Positions 1-9,623 of a DNA stretch of 64,000 nucleotides are shown piece after piece. Each line of letters starts with the position of its first letter. Positions within the stretch are counted from its first letter, which is position 1. The translations under genes were made by a program, and so were the position numbers. The notes beneath the pieces are model-generated. The model saw only the letters and a list, made by a program, of their open reading frames with translations, was not told where the DNA came from and made no database searches. The stretch spans positions 22,107,001 to 22,171,000 of the forward strand of contig OX424563.1 of assembly GCA_949152475.1 (NCBI GenBank), written 5' to 3'. This stretch comes from Terebella lapidaria (taxonomy: Eukaryota; Annelida; Polychaeta; Terebellida; Terebellidae).

Positions 1-379
1 ATATATTGTACACTGGATGAATATAGCATGCCCAACAACCTCGTATCATAACCACTATATTTAGTGGTAGGTTATTGTTTTTCATTCAACTTGTCTTTCT
101 TTCAGAACTGGCTCATCTCCGTTACATATTCATTTCTGTTCATTTTGACAATTACTTGTATGTGCAGTTCCTCTTTTGCACCAGTCTGTTTATAGTATAA
201 CACTACTTGCTCGTATCATAAGCATTGATTAGTCGTAATAGACCGAGCCCCCTCCACCCCCCACCCCCCCCCCCCCCGTCCACGTTCTTTTTTTTGGCTT
301 CAAGTATTTTCACATATATTTTTCCTGTGAGTGACGTTGAATAGATTTCATTCAGTTCGTATTTCGAAGCTTTATATCG
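1..379. other. Intergenic DNA, no gene recognised
   Basis: I see no coding signal here. A poly-C run lies at about 249-277, followed by a short T-run. The stretch is AT-rich otherwise. Confidence 0.6.
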
Positions 380-502
380 TCTAGTATCATGAGAACAACA
401 CGAATAAACACAAATATGTATTGCAATTTATTGATTTCAAATAGATGAACACATGTCCATGAAAATCTGTTTAATTAAGAAACTAGTTCTTCTCCCCGTA
501 AT
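380..502 (-). other. Displaced 3' UTR of Ly6-1 with poly(A) signal
   Basis: This block aligns well with 42400-42520, which lies directly beyond the last exon of paralogue Ly6-3. On the minus strand it carries AATAAA (427-432), matched by AATAAA at 42445-42450 in the paralogue. It is therefore most likely the end of the Ly6-1 transcript unit. It is now about 2.9 kb from the Ly6-1 stop codon because a MITE (503-727) and a satellite-bearing element (796-3336) have inserted between them. Confidence 0.6.
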
Positions 503-727
503 GGGGTAGCTGCTGATACCACGTGCTTTTGGGGCTCTGAAACAGTCTATTATGCATAAAAAGTCCAAAAACGTCATGTCCATTGTCTGCATTATGCAAA
601 GACAAACTTGACAAAATTTTAATGCAACATTATTACGTTTTTGTACTATATGGCACAGTAGACTGTTTCTATGGTTTGTCTATACCCGAATTACATTGCT
701 GCGATCCTGGTGGCAAACAGGAACCTC
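503..727 (+). mobile_element. 225-bp MITE (family M1), copy 1
   Basis: The same sequence occurs inverted at 55503-55730. The ends are imperfect inverted repeats (GGGGTAGC at the left, GGAACCTC at the right). Both copies are flanked by AT on each side. The Ly6-3 3' UTR gives an empty site: it reads GTAATTAAAA at about 42516-42525, where this locus reads GTAAT-element-ATTAAAA. That shows a 2-bp AT target duplication. There is no coding capacity. Confidence 0.7.
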
Positions 728-1299
728 ATTAAAATAACAGAAACATTTCCTCATGTCACAGCTCATACGCTGTCACATTAATGCCAGAATTCTGTTTTTA
801 GGTTACCAAACCTATGGTCCGATAACCTATTGGCATGGTGTTGCGTCCGTCGTCCGTCGTCCGTCCGTCCGTCCGTCCTTCCGTCCGTCCGTCCGTCCGT
901 CGTCCGTTCACATTTTTATCTTTAAAAACGGACATTTTTTATCCGTTCACATTTTTAAATTTTGCACAAAAATACCTAAAAATATTTCAAGGAAAGGTTT
1001 TTTTTTGTTTTTCGATTTTCGCATTTTTTTCAAAATGGCGGCCGTTTTCGACGAAAAATGCCTGATTTTGGACTTTGGCGGCCATTTTCTCAAAAACTGT
1101 TCAGTAACTTTTTTTCTTTTTGATACACAACACTCCTCATATGTACTCCTGTGATGTGTATAAGTTTCGTTGCGCTTGAATCGCTCGAAGTGGGCCATTT
1201 TGGGCCAAACTTGGCCCAAATGGGACTTTCCCATGTTAAATTTTCCTATGCTTTATAATGGGACACATTATGCCTTATATCTCACTTAATATTGAGATT

Positions 1300-2530
1300 A
1301 GAGAGTAGGAATCAATTGTGGACATATAGGAAATGATATATGCTGAATATTCTCGTGACCTTGAGTTTGACCTCTGACCTCAGTTTCAAGGTCAAAGAAC
1401 AAAATGGCTGATATCTCGCTTATTATCGACTTTACAGCTTAGAAATCAATTGTGGACATATAAGAAATGATATATACCAAATATTCTGATGACCTTGAAT
1501 TTGACCTTTGACCTCATTTTTAAGGTCACAGGACAAAATAGCTAATATCTCACTTCTTATCGACTTTACAGCTTAGGAATCAATTATGAACATATAGGAA
1601 ATGATATATGTAGATTATTGTCATGACCTTGAATTTGACCTTCGACCTCATTTTCAAGGTCACGGGACAAAATGGCTAATATCTCACTTATTATCTATTT
1701 TACAGCTTAGTGATCAATTGTGGACATGTAGGAAATGATATATGCTGAATATTCTGATGACCTCAAATTTGACCTTTGACCTTATTTTCAAGGTCATAGC
1801 ACAAAATTGCTAATATCTCTCTTATTATCGACTTTACGGGTTAGGAATCAATTGTGAACATATAGGAAATGATATATGCTGAATATTCTCGTGACCTTGA
1901 ATTTGACCTTTGACCTCATTTCCAAGGTCACATGACAAAATTGCTAATATCTCGCTTATTATCGACTTTACGGCTTAGGAATCAATTGTGAACATATAGG
2001 AAATGATATATGCTGAATATTCTCGTGACCTTGAATTTGACCTTTGACCTCATTTTCAAGGTCACATGACAAAATTGCTAATATCTCGCTTATTATCGAC
2101 TTTACGGCTTAGGAATCAATTGTGAACATATAGGAAATGATATATGCTGAATATTCTCGTGACCTTGAATTTGACCTTTGACCTCATTTTCAAGGTCACA
2201 GGACAAAATGGCCAATATCTTGCTTATTAGCGACTTTGCAGCTTAGGAATCAATTGTGAACATATAGGAAATGATATATGCTGAATATTCTAGTGACCTT
2301 GAATTTGACCCTTGACCTAAATTTCAAGGTTAGTCATTTTATTTTCAAGGTCAGAATACAAAATGGCTTATATCTCGCTTATTATCAAATTTACAGCTTA
2401 GGGGTCCATAGTGAACATATAGGAAATGATGTATGCTGAATATTTTGGTGATCTAGAATTTGACCTTTGATCTCATTTTCAAGGTCAGAGAACAAAATGG
2501 CTAATATGTAATATGCTTATTATCATCTTT
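1300..2530 (+). repeat. 134-bp tandem satellite with nuclear-receptor-like sites
   Basis: Unit starts (TTAGGAATCAATTGTG or variants) fall at about 1306, 1439, 1573, 1707, 1841, 1975, 2109 and 2243, giving an exact 134-bp spacing; the next unit is longer (about 2399). Each unit contains TTGACCTTTGACCTCA or a close variant and then TTTTCAAGGTCA. TGACCTTTGACCT is the complement of AGGTCAAAGGTCA, a perfect DR1 site for HNF4/RXR-type receptors. TCAAGGTCA is the extended half-site used by ERR/FTZ-F1-type receptors. At least five units carry the perfect DR1. The sites are seen; their use is inference. Confidence 0.85.
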
Positions 2531-3047
2531 ATATCTGCCCCTGATGACGCCAGTGTGTCTTTGGATAAACTATTTGGTCGGGCTTTGTTTCTATTGCAAA
2601 ATGTTGTATTTTACCTTTCTTATTGGCATCATCAGAATTTGATTGTATTGGTGGTAATAGATTGATACTTACATTTGTACCACTGAGTCGGTGTCACTGC
2701 TGGCGGACGTTAAATCTGTCCCCGAGGATACCATCAACTCAGTAGCCTTCGGGCTTGTGATTGGGTACTTTTGTACTTGTCATGTATCTGTTCCATGGGG
2801 TTAGATTCGGATTTCTAAATTATTTTCATAGGTTGTTGGGCAGTTGTATACTAATTCCATCTGGTGTACAGTAGAAACAACTACATTTAACACATTGTCT
2901 GCCCCTGAAGACGCCAGTGTGTCTTTGGATAAACTATTTGGTCGGGCTTTGTTTGTTTCTATTGCAAAATGTAGTATTTTACGTTTCTTATTGGCATCAT
3001 CAAAATCTGATTGTATTGGTGGTAATAGATTGATACTTACATTTACA
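2528..3047 (+). repeat. Pair of ~155-bp direct repeats inside E1
   Basis: The stretches 2528-2690 and 2893-3047 are near-identical, both starting TCTGCCCCTGA and running through TTTGGTCGGGCTTTG to GGTGGTAATAGATTG. A more diverged inverted relative lies at about 43530-43660. The region interrupts the 134-bp array and is probably a separate older repeat. No function is recognised. Confidence 0.7.
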
Positions 3048-3377
3048 GCATAGGAATCAATTGCGAATATAGAGGAATGATATATACTGAATATTTTCAT
3101 AACCTTGAACTTGAACTTTGACCTCATTTTCAAGGTCACATCACAGAATGGCTAATGTCTCACTTATTATCGACTTTACAGCTTAGGAATTTATTGTGGA
3201 CATACTAGAAGTGATATATTTGTTGAAAATTTCATGGCCTTGAATTTATCAGTGACTTTATTTTCAAGGTCACTGGACAAAAGGCTAATATTTAAAATGT
3301 ATATTGTCCGGTAAACTTTCTTAGCCCTTGGGCTAATTTCTGTGAATCTATTATCTGATTCATTTCCTCGATTCCGT

Positions 3378-4123
3378 TTACAGCTTCATCCACAGTGACG
3401 TCACAGTCGCTAAGACGAGGCTAGACGCCGCATACGTCATGTAGGGGGCGCTGTTGCAGAGATCTGTGTCGCAGTAGCAAGCTATACCCGGGTTCCCATT
3501 TCCTGTGTACTGCACGCACTCGAGAGGTGGATCACCCTCTCCCGACACACATGCACGCATCTCCAGCCCGTCTGCAATGGATAGAAAGGCTTTGGGTAAT
3601 TGCTCTAACAGTCAGGAATGAATTGATCTGAATCTATCAATAATACAACGGAATGCACCCGTCGGAAATTTACTGCCATACAGTTTTATTTGAAGTGTTT
3701 CAGAGCCAGGTTCAGAAATTATGACAATGTATGAATGGTTTGAAATTAATGAACATATTTCAATACTGATGTTTCTATGTAAATAATATATTCAATACTT
3801 TCTTTGCAGCAAGGTGAATTATGATCACTTCGATTATCTTTTCAGAATAAATCAAATTCCAATCTCCTTGGAACTGTTGATGAAGAAAATAAATATAACT
3901 TCACCCAAAGTGTAACAATAAATTCACTGTTCTCATGGGGGTTTGCAACGTAGTAAAACAAGCTGATTCACTTACCCGCGTGAACGTCCTTGTGACAGAG
4001 ACCACATCCACTCTCCTTCTTACAGTTTGACGTTCCTTCACAGTCGTGACACTGAATGGCTCCGGACGTCCTCACCATAGCTACCAGAGCCATGGCAAAT
4101 AAAATCCAGACTCGTCCTCCCAT
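3378..4123 (-). CDS. Ly6-1: small GPI-anchored Ly6/uPAR (three-finger) protein, two exons, looks intact
   Basis: Exon 1 is 4123-3976 and ends at a GTAAG donor. The intron is 3975-3572 with acceptor CCATTGCAG. Exon 2 is 3571-3378. The phase-1 junction gives one open frame of about 113 residues. It starts with a signal peptide (MGGRVWILFAMALVAM). Ten cysteines follow in an LU pattern, opening with QCHDC and closing with the diagnostic CYCDTDLCN. A hydrophobic C-terminus (SSLVLATVTSLWM) fits GPI attachment. Such proteins act at the outer cell surface, often in adhesion or receptor modulation; the partner here is unknown. All four family members in the window share the phase-1 intron position. 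The 3' UTR has been interrupted by mobile DNA. It is not a venom toxin: the GPI tail argues against secretion. Confidence 0.85.
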
Positions 4124-4200
4124 CTTATGTTACGGTAGCTTACGTTAAAGTGATATATAACGGTAGGTCGGGCAACACCAATTGCAAAGCTGGCCTATGG
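4124..4200 (-). promoter_or_regulatory. Ly6-1 promoter, TATA-like
   Basis: On the minus strand a TATATA run lies at 4153-4159, about 30 bp before the ATG. It is preceded by a block (GGTAGGTCGGGC, then ACACCAATTGC on the plus strand, about 4162-4187) that is conserved at 43293-43318 upstream of Ly6-3 with the same spacing. The conserved spacing suggests a core promoter and a very short 5' UTR. Confidence 0.55.
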
Positions 4201-4298
4201 ATTTCCTGCTAAAATATTGTACCTGGGAGCGGGAAAAAATGTTATGTTACAAATACTTTTCTATGCGGAGAAGCATCGTCTTTTCACAAAGTTTCGAT

Positions 4299-4809
4299 GC
4301 AATGCTGTTTTTTTTTTTATGAGAAGATATTTTGTCCGCTACCTAGAAATACTAGCGGCGTTTTCGTTCCAAATGCAAATCTGGAAAATCAATCCCATGT
4401 TCTCGTAATTATTGCAGGTAATTTCATATACCAAGTTCACCTTTTGGTATGGACTGAATGAGGTATATTTGTGATGAAATATATCATATTCTAAATTTAA
4501 ATGACTTATTAATCTAATGACTTATTTTTAGTATCATCTATATCATTTCGATATAGATGCAATGCTGTTTTTTTTTTATGAGAAGATATTTTGTCCGCTA
4601 CCTAGAAATACTAGCGGCGTTTTCGTTCCAAATGCAAATCTGGAAAATCAATCCCATGTTCTCGTAATTATTGCAGGTAATTTCATATACCAAGTTCACC
4701 TTTTGGTATGGACTGAATGAGGTATATTTGTGATGAAATATATCATATTCTAAATTTAAATGACTTATTAATCTAATGACTTATTTTTAGTATCATCTAT
4801 ATCATTTCG
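4299..4809. repeat. Recent tandem duplication, ~255-bp unit (period 260)
   Basis: GCAATGCTG recurs at 4299 and 4559. The following ~250 bases are almost identical in both units, including a T-run, GTCCGCTACCTAGAAATACT and a second half rich in AT. Both end at ATCATTTCG. There is no coding signal. Confidence 0.85.
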
Positions 4810-5534
4810 TAATCATTCCTTGCTTGTGTGAAGTCCGTGTTTAAGTCACTTCAATGATGACTGATTTTTGTTGCTCTAGATCAGTATAATTCGATTCATA
4901 CTGTCCTCAGTATACTTAGAACTCGTTTTTTTGTTTCCAAGCTATTTTCGAAAAATAACACAATTTGGCCTATTCAACGTTACGCTTCGATTGGGTTATT
5001 ATGCAGAAGTGGTGTAAAAATATATACACAAATCTTGTATGTAACGGTGGTGATTCAGTTTTGAATCCTTACCCCTGACCATACCCAGTGGCCTAAAAAT
5101 ATTCAATATTTCGCATCAGGGAGATCAGTGACATGTTCGTTTCATCATGTTCATCTTTCAGACATATTCCGGCAATATGGTAAGAGACGTTTCCCAGCAT
5201 CTAATCATAGTGGTTCTCTTTCTTCAAAAATTTCAAAGCTACATCCTTCCATCCCCACCAAACATGCACACATATTCTTCGAATTTCCCGCTTCTTGTTT
5301 ACAATGATGAAACGAGTGATAGCCCAGCGGCTGGGCTATCACCACATGGAATGTTGGTCTGAAATCAAGTCATATCTGTTTTGAGCCAATTGTTTTGGAC
5401 TGTGTTCCTAGAATGCACAGGGATATAACTGTCATTTTGACAATCTGAGTGGTGACCCCGAGTTTGACTTTTGATGACCTTGATAGGAGGAAGCGGTCAT
5501 ATTTTCTAAAAAGGTACCATTTCAGATTTCGATG
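4810..5534. other. Intergenic DNA with a 13+1+13 perfect palindrome
   Basis: No gene is recognised. At 5316-5342 the sequence GTGATAGCCCAGC is followed by one base and its exact reverse complement. The rest is unremarkable AT-rich DNA. Confidence 0.6.
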
Positions 5535-6260
5535 ATTTGACACTGATGCAGCACAAATTTTTTTTACGAGAAAAAAATGCTTTCTAACGCAGCAGAAATG
5601 TTCTGGATGCATCACAAACCATTTCTGATGCAGCACAAATAATTGCACAAAGATTCGTGACACCTCACAAATACATTTAGACAATGTCTGATGCAGCACA
5701 AATAATCTTGCTGCAACACAAAATATTCCGATTTCGTCACAACTCATTTTTGAACCAGCACATATCTTTTTGCCGCAGCCAAAACTGTTTCTGTTGTGGA
5801 AAAGCATATTGCTTTACACATTACATTGGTTTCCTTTCCTCAGCAGAAGTATTTTGCTGCAACAGAAATCATTTGTGATGCATCGCATAATCGTTTGTAT
5901 TCGTCTGTTCTGCGCCATAATTCATTTGGGACACACATGATGTTAAATGCAGCACAAATATTTCTAACACATCACACATGATTTGCGATGCAGCACAATT
6001 TTTTTGTGGTGCATCGAAAATATTTATGCTTCGCCAGCAATCATTCGTGAGGCGTGCGAAATACATGTGCGTCATCAAAAGTGGTTTGTGGTGCATTAAA
6101 AATATTTGTGACTCATCAGAATACTTGGGCTACGTCAGAAACCACGTGTGACGCATTGAAAACAGTTTTGCTGCGTCAGGGATTGTCTATAGGTGATACT
6201 TGTGCTGCACCAGGACTCATAATGTGTGACACGTCAGAAATATATTTGACGTCCATAATT
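5535..6260. repeat. Degenerate 21-bp minisatellite
   Basis: Unit-like stretches such as GATGCAGCACAAATAATTG recur in steps of 21 bp (for example GATGCAGCACAAATAATTGCA, with its relatives following in phase). The sequence drifts but the phase holds over several hundred bases. Both strands show apparent long ORFs rich in His, Cys and Phe. These result from the seven-codon periodicity and are not genes. Confidence 0.7.
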
Positions 6261-6539
6261 CCAATTACATTACTATTACTTCTGTTCAAATTGTGAAGTT
6301 CGGAGCCATTATATTTTTCATCATTTCGATGGTTTTTGTTTACTAAATTCAGGTAAATGGTCCCATGATAGAAAGACAAAAATGTATATATTGTTACACC
6401 CACCGTGGTATGCATGCAATCCAGACAGGGGTTCCTTCTTCTCGAACTGCGGTGGTCTTGATCAGTACAATTGCTTAAATATGGATACGTGCTTTCCATG
6501 AAATGTGTGTGGTACTTCTTTTTTAGAACTTTTGTCATA

Positions 6540-7130
6540 AATTAACATAGATTATGCTAGATTACATTGTGTAATGGGCCGGAATACAAGAAAAAACTTA
6601 CAGAGGGCTGAATTGTATAATACACTGGTGGACTATCTATCTATAATGTATCAATATTATATTGCAGTTTTATAATTTTACCACATATGGCCATCATCTA
6701 ATAAATAAACAAGGCAACGTTTTTTTTTAATGGTGAGTAGAACTGTTCTTGGCTAAACAGACCAGTGAATCGTCTCGCTGTCTGAAGACTGACATGCTCC
6801 ACCAGCGAATGCCAGGTCGGTTAGAGCAGAAGACTAATTTAAGTAGTGGAACATGTTCCAGCCTGGGATATTTCCAGGAAGCTACAGTAGTCCGCTCCGT
6901 GTTCAATTTTTATATCGATCTTGAGGGTATTCAATTGCCCAACATTCTCCCCCTCTCCTACCGCGTGCATGCACCACTGCATCCCACGCACCAATTGGAA
7001 TGGCTCATTTTCGGGAAATATATTCTTGCATTTTGGAAAATAGCACGACACAGTCTACAGGCAAATCCATAAAGACTGAGAAATCATTAACATAATAAGT
7101 TAACTGTAGTTGGTGACAATGATTGCTCGA
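6540..7130. repeat. Dispersed ~590-bp repeat, copy 1
   Basis: It aligns with 63440-64000, sharing GTAGAACTGTTCTTGGCT, GGAAGCTACAGTAGTCC and the final TTCATTAACATAATA. A short relative of its first part is at about 12640-12720. It looks like part of an old segmental duplication around the Ly6 cluster. No coding potential is supported. Confidence 0.7.
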
Positions 7131-7663
7131 TAACTTGTGATATAAAATAATATAACATTATTTATATTATACAGGCTAGGATAAGCGTTCAGTCAATACA
7201 AATGACTCCAGTAAGTTGCACGAATCGATGATCAACTATAGGCTTATCACTTTTTACGCGCGTCACTAAGATAGTTGTTAATATGATGGCAGAATTTTGG
7301 ATGATATTCCTCGGGTTAACTTTACATACCTTTGTTCAAACTGAGTGTGTATGTCTCTTTATTTTTTTCTTGACTGACATCGGTTTTATTAGCTTCTTAC
7401 ATGTATATGTGTTGTTCATTTGTGCAAGACGCTATGTGGATTCGTTCCGTATTTATTGATGCTACATTGAACCCAAATATCATTATGTAACACAATGTAC
7501 ATTTTCATTTTATTAACCTTACTGAAGAGAAATATTTTCAATAAACGATAATAATGAATATTCTGTCTAATTGGGAATATTACAAACATGATTCATAATA
7601 TCACAAAATGTTGCAAAAATTTAATTTTGAAAAATGTTGAATATTCTCTCTTCTGATTTGCGT
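7131..7663. other. Intergenic DNA, nothing recognised
   Basis: AT-rich sequence downstream of the Ly6-2 stop codon. It should hold the Ly6-2 3' UTR; an AATAAA lies on the plus strand near 7540, but I cannot assign the UTR end. Confidence 0.5.
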
Positions 7664-9328
7664 TCATGATTTCTCCCGCAGTGACGTCATAGTCGCCAGA
7701 ATGAGGCAGGATGTCATGTAGGTCACATGGGATGCGCCGTTGCAGAGACTTGTACCACAGGTGCACTGTTCGACGCGACGTGGTTTTCCTTCGAACGAAC
7801 CCTCGTCATACTTCCAGCAACCGTAATCCCTCGGTACCGTTTCATTCTTATGTACACACTCGCGGGTGACCTCCTGGCGATCTGAAATGAATTATGAAGT
7901 GATCAGATTGTTCAGTTAAGGTTGTCCGCTCTAAAATAGTGAGGGGAGGGGGTCAAAGAGTTCTTTAAAAATAAATAACTGTACCAACATAATCTTACGG
8001 AGCCCTGAGGTGACATACCGAAAATATTTATTAATCCGTGCGCACGAATTAACGATAGACGTAGAATCAATACCCAGTATTAAGTATTCCGAGCAAACAA
8101 AACAGGGTCCGTTATCCAATCTCATAGTCCGGAGACAGAAAGTCATATCAGGCATACGAAGTGAGAGAACACAAAAATGATAGGGAAACTCATGAACCCC
8201 CAAAAATGGTAATTAGGAGGTGAAATCAGGTATTCCGGAAAGAGTGAGCATTTCCTGCCCCACTAGTGGCACCCGTCATGAATTCCCCAAAATTAACATG
8301 AAAATAGATCTAATTGCATGGCAGACATGGATTTGGTGTATTTATCAACCAGATCATGATGACGTCCATATAATTTCTTAAATGCAGCTATAAGTCGTTG
8401 TAAAACATAACTTTGTCGGGCGAACAGTTTAACAATCCGTGCGCACGAATTACCAAACCGTCCGCACAATTTAACAACTCGTGACCACGAATCAACGATC
8501 CGTGGGTTAAATTTATTATTTCATGCACACAAAATACTAATTTGTGTCCACGGAATACTAATACGTGGGCATGAAATACTAATTCGTGCACACGAATTAT
8601 TAAATCGTGCCCACGAATTACCAATTCGTAATTGTTCGCACGAATTAGTATTTCGTGGCCACGAATTAGTATTTCGTTTCCACGAATCAGTATTTCGTGG
8701 CCACAAATTAGTAATTCGTGCGTACGAATTGTGCGCACAGATTAATAAATATTTTCGGTATTTAACCTCAGAGGCTCCGTATAATCTAGAGCTTCAAAAT
8801 GACATATTTCATAGAGTAACTGATCAGCATCCTAAAACTGGAAAGAAAATAGGGGGTCACTGTATCCGTTCGCATGGAAAACACGATGTAAGATGTGAAT
8901 ATGGACAAAAATATGTGCAAAAATGCCATAATTTATGTCATTTTAGATAAATGTTTGTGATTTTGATCGAATATGTCAAAGAAACCAGCACGGTGACCCC
9001 ATATTTTCTTTTCAGTATTAGGATGCTGATCAGTTACACTATGGGTCACTTTGAAGAGACAATATTCAAGAAATGACTTTTAAATATTGACTTGATTCTT
9101 GTAAGAGAGCAAGAATCAAGAAGCACACTTACCACCAAAAGTGACCTTACTCTTGAAGCAATAACCACAGTCCCTTTCAGTATACACCTCCTCCGATTCC
9201 CTGTAATCCGTGTAGAAATAGTCTTTACAGCTGTACGTCTCTTGGCACACGTGACACACAATGGCTTCCGTTGTAGTCACCATGGCTACGATAGCCGCGC
9301 CTCAAAGGATCAGTACCGGTTTCCCCAT
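7664..9328 (-). pseudogene. Ly6-2: Ly6/uPAR gene with a stop in the signal peptide
   Basis: Exon 1 is 9328-9133 (GTAAG donor), the intron is 9132-7882, and exon 2 is 7881-7664 (acceptor TCATTTCAG). The phase-1 junction matches Ly6-1. The signal peptide reads MGKPVLIL, then TGA, then GAAIVAMVTTTEA. The rest is open: CHVCQETYSC, DCGYC, and the closing CTCGTSLCNGA, then a hydrophobic tail of GPI type. Only this one stop codon breaks the frame, so a polymorphism or sequencing error is possible. A downstream Met (MVTTTEA) would lack a signal peptide. It is closest in layout to Ly6-4 (both lack the GDPPL segment of Ly6-1). The intron holds a 21-bp minisatellite. Confidence 0.75.
8425..8740. repeat. 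21-bp minisatellite in the Ly6-2 intron
   Basis: About 15 units in strict 21-bp steps, for example CGTGCGCACGAATTACCAAAC and CGTGACCACGAATCAACGATC. Many units are half-palindromic (CGTGGCCACG). The unit core ATGAAATACTAA also occurs in the array in the Ly6-4 intron (48240-48385). The reading frames across it encode seven-residue repeats and are artefacts. Confidence 0.9.
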
Positions 9329-9623
9329 CTTCCAGTAGAGTTAATTGTATGGTGAGGATGATATGCTTTAATCAGAAGACACAAATACAATCTCAGATGC
9401 ACGTGATTAACTTTTTTCATTACCTAATTTCGTTTCCACCCACATAAATAATTTCATGAATCATTCATGTAGATATATTCTTCAGTTCTCATTTTGTGGC
9501 CAAATTTGGTTACGAAATATTTAGTATTATTAGGCCTACCTTGCTTTGATTCCTATCCGAATTTGATCCCCTCAATTTTATTCGTGAACTGATGTGGTTT
9601 GTGCAGTCGTTTGATATGAATAT
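9329..9623. other. Upstream region of Ly6-2
   Basis: The Ly6-2 promoter should lie here, but I do not see the TATA plus GGTCGGGC block found at Ly6-1 and Ly6-3. Nothing else is recognised. Confidence 0.5.

Larger units (their letters stand above)
796..3336 (+). mobile_element. Satellite-bearing mobile element E1, complete copy in the Ly6-1 3' UTR
   Basis: The head has an imperfect palindrome (GGTTACC...CCGATAACC, 801-827). It is followed by a (CCGT)n microsatellite at about 846-906 and a block with AAAATGGCGGCCG motifs. A 134-bp tandem array (about 1300-2530) follows. The tail ends in the palindrome TTAGCCCTTGGGCTAA (3321-3336). Related heads and tails occur at 58411-59430 (same strand), 55104-57750 and 54150-54522 (opposite strand) and 44400-46740. 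No transposase is visible, so it is non-autonomous. The superfamily is unknown; Helitron-like or TIR origins were considered but the ends do not fit cleanly. Confidence 0.65.

Noticed and set aside
753-1234. Overlapping ORFs on both strands
   Set aside because: They are the translated (CCGT)n run and head block of element E1, which recur in other copies with frame breaks.
796-3336. Helitron assignment for the satellite-bearing family
   Set aside because: The ends have palindromes, but there is no consistent TC start, CTRR end or A-T insertion site.
3378-4123. Ly6-1 as a secreted three-finger venom toxin
   Set aside because: The C-terminal hydrophobic GPI-type tail and ten-cysteine Ly6 pattern fit a cell-surface protein.
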